Positions 22,979-26,919 of a stretch of 26,919 nt of DNA are shown piece after piece. Within the stretch, counting starts at the first letter, position 1. Each line of letters opens with the position of its first letter. The translations under genes were made by a program, and so were the position numbers. The stretch is taken from the NCBI GenBank assembly GCA_035317605.1, contig DATHGT010000274.1:1-26919 (forward strand). Reading direction: 5' to 3'. This stretch comes from DATHGT01 sp035317605. Its GTDB lineage: Bacteria > Methylomirabilota > Methylomirabilia > Rokubacteriales > CSP1-6. The notes beneath the pieces were generated by a model that worked only from the letters and a program-made list of their open reading frames with translations, was not told the origin of the DNA and did not search any database.

Positions 22979-23944
22979 TCAAGGCGTCGCGGGCCCGCGC
23001 GATTTCCACCACGCGAGCCACCGGAGCGCCGTTTCGCGTACCGTCACGTTTGGATCCGCCGAAGCCTTCTGCAGCATCGTCAGCATCCCGGGGCCGGACA
23101 GCGACCCGACCGCGGCGAGCGCCGTCAAACGCACCTGGGGATCCGCGTCGCGGATCAGCGCGTCGGCGAGCGACTGAGCCGCGGTGTCGGTGCCGAACGT
23201 CCGCAGACCGCGGATGGCGCGCACCCGCACCGAGGCGTCCTCGTCGGAGAGGGCGTCGACGAGCATGGGCTCGGCGGCCGCCGTATCGAGGCGCGCGAGC
23301 GCGGCGACGGCCTGCTCGCGAAGCGCCGCGTCCGGGCCAGACGCGATCTCCGCGAGACGGGTCAGCGCGGCCTCGCTCCCGTGGGCGGCGTCACCGACGA
23401 ATCGCTGGATCTCATCGATCTGAAGGGCGAGCGACGACGCCTCGGGTGAATCCTCGACGCTCGAGTCGGGCTGCTGGCGCCGCGGGGGTGCCGCAATCGG
23501 CGGGGGCGACGACGTCCCCGATCCGTTCGCCATGACCCGAACCTCCGCCAGCCTCACCGTCCCCGACCCGTCCGGGACCACGCCGTAGGTGACCGCCGTC
23601 GAGTGCCCACGCGCGAGCCGTCGGATGCCTTCCTCGAGCGGCAGCCCGACGAACGAGTCCGTGATGGGAGCGCCGAGATCACCGTGCACTGTCATGGCAA
23701 GGCCCGCTCGCTCGCCGACGATCTCGAGCACCCGCGCCAAGGGAATCTGTCGAACGTCGACCGTCAGCTCGCCCCGGTTGACCTCGACGTGAACGACGGA
23801 AGCGCCATCGGGTTCCGATTGTGAGCCCGCGGCGTGGACGACATCGGTGGACGACAGGAGCGCGAGTGAGAGGACAGCGGTAGCGCAGAGGATGACGCGA
23901 ACACAATCGATGATTGTCGTTACCGCCGCATCACGTCGCTTCAT
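22979..23944 (-). CDS. Exported protein with STN-like N-domain and HEAT repeats
   Basis: 321 residues. The N-terminus has a hydrophobic signal (about residues 15-38, ending VVHAAG). Residues 50-125 (LTVDVRQIPLARVLEIVGER, PITDSFVGLPLEEGIRRLAR, TYGVVPDG) resemble the secretin/TonB short N-terminal (STN) fold. A Pro/Gln-rich linker follows, then from about 180 to the end tandem HEAT-like helices (REQAVAALARL, SVRVRAIRGLRTFG, QVRLTALAAVG, TVRETALRWLA). In secretins and TonB receptors STN domains contact partners in the periplasm; HEAT repeats are a binding scaffold. Start: ATG 23944 (TTG 23947 is adjacent), next to an extended -10 promoter. The giant surface-protein gene follows by 29 bases, so this is likely its periplasmic assembly or sensing partner (inference). 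Confidence 0.78.
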   Translation of the reverse strand: MKRRDAAVTTIIDCVRVILCATAVLSLALLSSTDVVHAAGSQSEPDGASVVHVEVNRGELTVDVRQIPLARVLEIVGERAGLAMTVHGDLGAPITDSFVGLPLEEGIRRLARGHSTAVTYGVVPDGSGTVRLAEVRVMANGSGTSSPPPIAAPPRRQQPDSSVEDSPEASSLALQIDEIQRFVGDAAHGSEAALTRLAEIASGPDAALREQAVAALARLDTAAAEPMLVDALSDEDASVRVRAIRGLRTFGTDTAAQSLADALIRDADPQVRLTALAAVGSLSGPGMLTMLQKASADPNVTVRETALRWLAWWKSRGPATP

Positions 23945-23955
23945 CAAGGGTTCGC

Positions 23956-23986
23956 ACTATAGCATAGGAAAAACGTTTCAGGTCAA
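23956..23986 (-). promoter_or_regulatory. Internal promoter for the STN/HEAT-giant gene unit
   Basis: On the minus strand, TGC-TATAGT (hexamer 23956-23961) is a strong extended -10; TTGACC (23981-23986) lies 19 bp further upstream, a long spacer compensated by the TG element. The hexamer ends 8 bases before TTG 23947 and 11 before ATG 23944. No Shine-Dalgarno is visible, so the message is probably leaderless or nearly so. The local sequence is unusually AT-rich for the window. Confidence 0.6.
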
Positions 23987-24076
23987 GCGTTGCCTTTGAA
24001 GAAATGATTTACGGTCGGGTCCGATGGGTGAATCCTGGGCTGGAATGCTGACGCGCAGGTTTTACAACACTAGGCC

Positions 24077-24115
24077 CGCCGGCTCGGGGCCCGGACCGAC
24101 GCCCACGAGCCGGCG
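24077..24115 (-). terminator. Hairpin terminator after the tail-collar genes
   Basis: A 10-bp outer stem (24077-24086 with 24106-24115) encloses a 4-bp inner stem (24087-24090 with 24101-24104). In the minus-strand RNA it is followed by a T-rich stretch (about 24057-24073). It lies 12 bases after the third collar stop codon and would separate the collar operon from the downstream promoter. Confidence 0.6.
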
Positions 24116-24127
24116 TAACCGATCGAT

Positions 24128-24652
24128 CTAGGTGCGGGGCGGGAAGACGCCCTGCAGTGCGATGTTGAAGTTGAGCGTCAGGTACGGCTGCATGTTGTTG
24201 TGTGGCTGATCGCCGCCGGCCGGTGGCAGGGCCTGATCGGACATCGCAACCAACGGAGCGCCGGCGGGCACTACGAAGGCATTGCCGGCGCTCGGACGGG
24301 CGATCGTATTGCCGACCGGGGTGGTTCGATTGCCCGGTGCCCCCAGGGACATCAGCGCGTGACTGTGGGCGGGAATCTCGGATTCGAGCAGCGTCACCGT
24401 CTCCGATCCGCCAGTCTCGCCGAGGTCGTGCAGGCTCAGGCCCGGCCCCTGACCTGGGTGCATCGGCGCCCGGCCCTGCAGGTCGGGCAAGGCGAAGGTG
24501 GATTGCCCATTGCCCCCGTACGTCGTTCCGAGCAACGAGAACAACGCCGTGTTCTGGGAGATGGGCAGTATCTGGCCGTTGCAGAACGCCCACCCTTTCG
24601 GGGCGAAATTGTACGGGAAGATCCTGATTTCGGCGACAAACGGATCGGCCAT
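24128..24652 (-). CDS. Phage tail collar domain protein 3 (microcystin-dependent-protein-like)
   Basis: 174 residues, no signal peptide. The collar domain covers about residues 5-60: EIRIFPYNFAPKGWAFCNGQ, LPISQNTALFSLLGTTYGG, FALPDLQGR. Next come GLSLHDLGETGGSETVTL and IPAHSHAL, a His-x-His like that in tail-fibre tips, a variable middle, and a conserved end NNMQPYLTLNFNIALQGVFP. Such proteins are known from phage short tail fibres and from the bacterial microcystin-dependent protein family, whose role is unsettled. Start fixed by AAGGAGA 5-6 bases upstream. It is the last of three tandem paralogues, 85 bases after the second, and is followed by a terminator. Confidence 0.9.
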   Translation of the reverse strand: MADPFVAEIRIFPYNFAPKGWAFCNGQILPISQNTALFSLLGTTYGGNGQSTFALPDLQGRAPMHPGQGPGLSLHDLGETGGSETVTLLESEIPAHSHALMSLGAPGNRTTPVGNTIARPSAGNAFVVPAGAPLVAMSDQALPPAGGDQPHNNMQPYLTLNFNIALQGVFPPRT

Positions 24653-24737
24653 CGTTGTCTCCTTGCGCGTTGGTTCGACTGGATCGCTTACGGAACGGCC
24701 ACCCTCGCCACGCGGGTCCGAGTCCCGATCTCCGGCA

Positions 24738-25241
24738 TCACGATGGGGACGGGAAGATCCCGAACAACGAGATGATGAAGTCCACGCAGAGATAGGGCTG
24801 GAAGTTCGTGTGCGGCTGGCTGCCTCCGACCGACGAGATCGATTGCGGCGCCATCGCCGCCGCCGGGTTCCCCGATTGGTAGAGGCTGGTCGCTGACGAT
24901 TCCGCCAACAGGTTGGAGTTGGGATTGGGATCGTTGCCCACCGCGTTCGCGCACAGCAGGGGATGAGTGTGCGCGGCAATCTGGGCCACGGTGAGCGTAA
25001 TCTGCTCCGCGCCCCCTGTCTCGGCCAGGATGAATCCGTTGCCCTGATGAATGGGAATGCGTCCACGCAAGTCGGGCAGGGCGAACGTCGACTGGCCGTC
25101 GCCGCCGTACGTCGTGCCGATCAGGTTGAACAGCGTCTCGTTCTCGCTGATCGGGAGAAGCTGACCCTGGCAGAACATCCACCCGGCGGGGGCGAAGTTG
25201 CCCGCGAACATACGAATTTCACCGATATACGGTTGAGCCAT
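24738..25241 (-). CDS. Phage tail collar domain protein 2 (microcystin-dependent-protein-like)
   Basis: 167 residues with the same plan: EIRMFAGNFAPAGWMFCQGQ, LPISENETLFNLIGTTYGG, FALPDLRGRIPIHQGNGF, AQIAAHTHPL and the terminal FQPYLCVDFIISLFGIFP. It differs from its neighbours in the 90-130 region (NPNSNLLAESSATSLYQS), the likely binding tip. Its AGGAGA Shine-Dalgarno overlaps the stop codon of collar 1 (12 bases between genes), so translation is coupled. No export signal. Confidence 0.9.
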   Translation of the reverse strand: MAQPYIGEIRMFAGNFAPAGWMFCQGQLLPISENETLFNLIGTTYGGDGQSTFALPDLRGRIPIHQGNGFILAETGGAEQITLTVAQIAAHTHPLLCANAVGNDPNPNSNLLAESSATSLYQSGNPAAAMAPQSISSVGGSQPHTNFQPYLCVDFIISLFGIFPSPS

Positions 25242-25253
25242 GGCCGCGTTCTC

Positions 25254-25757
25254 CTAGTTCTGAGTGGGGAAGATGCCCAGCAACGCGATGGCGAACGTCA
25301 ACACGAGGAACGGCTGCATGTTGAGATGCGCTTGCGATCCACCCGTGTTGGCCACGGACCCCGGATTCATCGCCGCCAGGTTCTGCGCCCCGATGTAGGG
25401 ATTGGCGGGGGCCTGACGGCCCAGCAGATTAGCCGTGGGGATCGGCTGCGCCGCGTTCGTCGAGGTGGCGTCCAGCACGTGGGTATGGGTCGGCAGCTCG
25501 GCGATGCTCAGGGTATGCGCCTGCTCACCGCCGACCTCGCCCAGCGTGTGACCGCTGCCGGAGTGGATCGGGGTCCGGCCCTGCAGATTGGGCAAGCCGA
25601 ACGTGGTTTGCCCGTTGCCGCCGTACGTCGTGCCGAGCAGCGAGAACAACGCCTGATTCTGGTTGATCGGCAGCTGCTGACCATTGCACATTGCCCAGCC
25701 TCGCGGAGCGTAATTAAAGCTCATGATCCGGATCTCGCCCATGAACGGATCGGCCAT
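25254..25757 (-). CDS. Phage tail collar domain protein 1 (microcystin-dependent-protein-like)
   Basis: 167 residues: EIRIMSFNYAPRGWAMCNGQ, LPINQNQALFSLLGTTYGG, FGLPNLQGRTPIHSGSGH, ELPTHTHVL and the C-terminal MQPFLVLTFAIALLGIFP. Two ATGs (25760, 25757) are adjacent; the second is better spaced from GGGGAG and gives the MADPF start shared with collar 3. It follows the beta-helix gene by 64 bases on the same strand. The three collars could form a heterotrimer, since phage collar proteins are trimeric; that is inference. Confidence 0.9.
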   Translation of the reverse strand: MADPFMGEIRIMSFNYAPRGWAMCNGQQLPINQNQALFSLLGTTYGGNGQTTFGLPNLQGRTPIHSGSGHTLGEVGGEQAHTLSIAELPTHTHVLDATSTNAAQPIPTANLLGRQAPANPYIGAQNLAAMNPGSVANTGGSQAHLNMQPFLVLTFAIALLGIFPTQN

Positions 25758-25821
25758 CATTCTCCCCTTTCCTCGCTCTGGTTCCGTGTCAGGCGATCAC
25801 CCACCGCCGCCCAGCCTGCGC

Positions 25822-26919
25822 TTACGGCGGCGTCGTGATCGGCCCGGCGATCAACGCGACACCGGGATCTGCATACATCGCCCCGGTGTTGTGGCTCTGT
25901 AGCTCCGCCAGGGCAGTCGCGCTGCCCGGCGCATTGTCGACGAGCTCCGCGGTCGCGCCACCGAGCTCCACGTAGATCAGCTGGGCATCGGAGCCGTCGA
26001 ACGTCGGATAGTCGAAGGTGTTGGCGGTCGCGGGGACCGTGTTGTCGTGGATGTTGGCGCGCACCTTCGCCGGGCTCCCCTGGTTGTCGGCCGCCAGGAA
26101 GATCGCGGCCAGCGGGAAGTCCGCCGGCGTCCCGTTCGTCGCCACGTCGTTGTTGGTGATCGTCACGTCGTTGGTGGACACGATCCCCAGCCCGCCCGTC
26201 GTCGAACCCACGAACTGCAGGTCGATGCCGCGCGCCTTCGGCGTCTGACGGATCGTATTGCCGTCGATTAGTAGCGTGACTGTGGTCTTCCCCTGGCCGA
26301 ACACGCGGATTCCGTTGCCCGTCGTCGAGCCCGACCCGGTGACCGCGGCGTTGCCGATGTGATTGCCCGAGATCGTGCCGACGATCGTGCCGCCGGTCGA
26401 TGCCGCCGAGGCGAAGACGTTCACCATGGCCAGCGCGTTGGCGACGTTCGTGGTGAGCGGGTTCACCGCGGTCCCGTTGTTGAGGAACTTGAACGTGATG
26501 TTCGCCGAGTTGTCCTGGGTGAAGCTGGCCCCGATGCCGTTGTTGGTGAACATGTTCCCGGACACGGTGAACGTGCCGACCGTCGCGGTGTCGTGCGCCT
26601 GGATTTCCAGCCCCCGCTCGGACGAATTGTTGGAGAACGTGCTTCCCGTGATGCTCCCCGCCGTCAGGATCGACGTTCCGCTCCCCTCGAACACCATCGC
26701 GTTGGCCGCAGGCGACGCGCCCGGGGTCTTGAAGCCGCCGATGGTGCTGTTCGTTATCGAGAACGACGAGATCGTGCCCGACGTGTTCCGGATGTGGACG
26801 TCGTTGTGGGCATTAACAGTGATGTTACTGTTGCTGATCGTCACCGTCCCGGTCACCCCGACGACGCTGCCGCTCGTTTCTCCGAGCCGGAGCCCGTCGT
26901 GGGCCGTGGTGGTGCCGTT
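25822..26919 (-). CDS. Beta-helix surface protein, C-terminal 365 residues; 5' end outside window
   Basis: The frame is open to the window edge, so only the C-terminus is seen. It is a Gly/Ser/Asn/Thr-rich right-handed beta-helix region, closely similar throughout to the last about 370 residues of the giant protein at 18213-22949; shared blocks include HIRNTSGTISS, QAHDTATVGT, FKFLNNGT, GLGIVSTNDVTITNN, FPLAAIFLAADNQGSPA and LIAGPI.TPP at the very end. Probably a second giant exported protein with a different or similar N-terminal part. It is the most upstream visible gene of the minus-strand set, directly before the collar genes. Confidence 0.85.
   Translation of the reverse strand, partial: NGTTTAHDGLRLGETSGSVVGVTGTVTISNSNITVNAHNDVHIRNTSGTISSFSITNSTIGGFKTPGASPAANAMVFEGSGTSILTAGSITGSTFSNNSSERGLEIQAHDTATVGTFTVSGNMFTNNGIGASFTQDNSANITFKFLNNGTAVNPLTTNVANALAMVNVFASAASTGGTIVGTISGNHIGNAAVTGSGSTTGNGIRVFGQGKTTVTLLIDGNTIRQTPKARGIDLQFVGSTTGGLGIVSTNDVTITNNDVATNGTPADFPLAAIFLAADNQGSPAKVRANIHDNTVPATANTFDYPTFDGSDAQLIYVELGGATAELVDNAPGSATALAELQSHNTGAMYADPGVALIAGPITTPP

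Noticed and set aside
22950..23021. Longer start for the giant surface protein at 23021
   Set aside because: It would overlap the STN/HEAT gene and bury the signal peptide; ATG 22949 has a Shine-Dalgarno.
24128..25757. Prophage or contractile injection system
   Set aside because: Only collar-type tip proteins are present; no structural, lysis, replication or integration gene appears in the window.

Overview
This is a GC-rich, gene-dense bacterial window with no rRNA, tRNA, CRISPR array, insertion sequence or integrase that I can see. The pairing of an alpha-2-macroglobulin gene with a PBP1C gene, plus several Tat and Sec export signals, points to a diderm (Gram-negative type) bacterium. The aromatic-oxygenation genes and VapBC modules fit a soil or sediment lineage (Rokubacteria/Methylomirabilota-like or deltaproteobacterial-like is a guess; no marker gene is present).

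Positions 1-11991 hold metabolic and envelope genes. A 5'-truncated extradiol dioxygenase and an EthD/DUF4286-type small protein are followed by a strong hairpin. Next come a 1910-residue alpha-2-macroglobulin with a CLEQ thioester and an overlapping PBP1C gene. Convergent to these, on the minus strand, lie a two-gene unit (HpaB-type flavin hydroxylase plus a ferritin-like diiron oxygenase) and a stand-alone receiver protein.

Positions 12102-15277 are a decay and addiction zone: a DUF4143-type ATPase gene broken by two frameshifts, a truncated DUF6916 fragment, two complete VapBC toxin-antitoxin pairs, an internally deleted small gene, and a 28-codon antitoxin stump with its own Shine-Dalgarno sequence. 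Several starts here and elsewhere sit 7-11 bases downstream of a -10 box, suggesting leaderless transcripts.

Positions 15445-26919 look like one functional module built from two converging gene sets. The plus-strand set has a Tat-exported DUF6916-like protein, a nucleotidyltransferase-fold protein, a cytosolic DUF6916 protein and a second Tat-exported DUF6916-like protein. The minus-strand set has a beta-helix surface protein (truncated by the window end), three tandem phage-tail-collar (microcystin-dependent-protein-like) genes, an exported STN/HEAT protein, a 1578-residue exported protein with five near-identical Ig-like repeats and a beta-helix C-terminus, a third Tat-exported DUF6916-like protein and a GNAT acetyltransferase. 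No other phage genes are present, so this is not a prophage. It is the best candidate for an undescribed system: I infer a surface or secreted assembly that reuses tail-tip collar domains. All functional proposals for this module are inference from domains and gene order.
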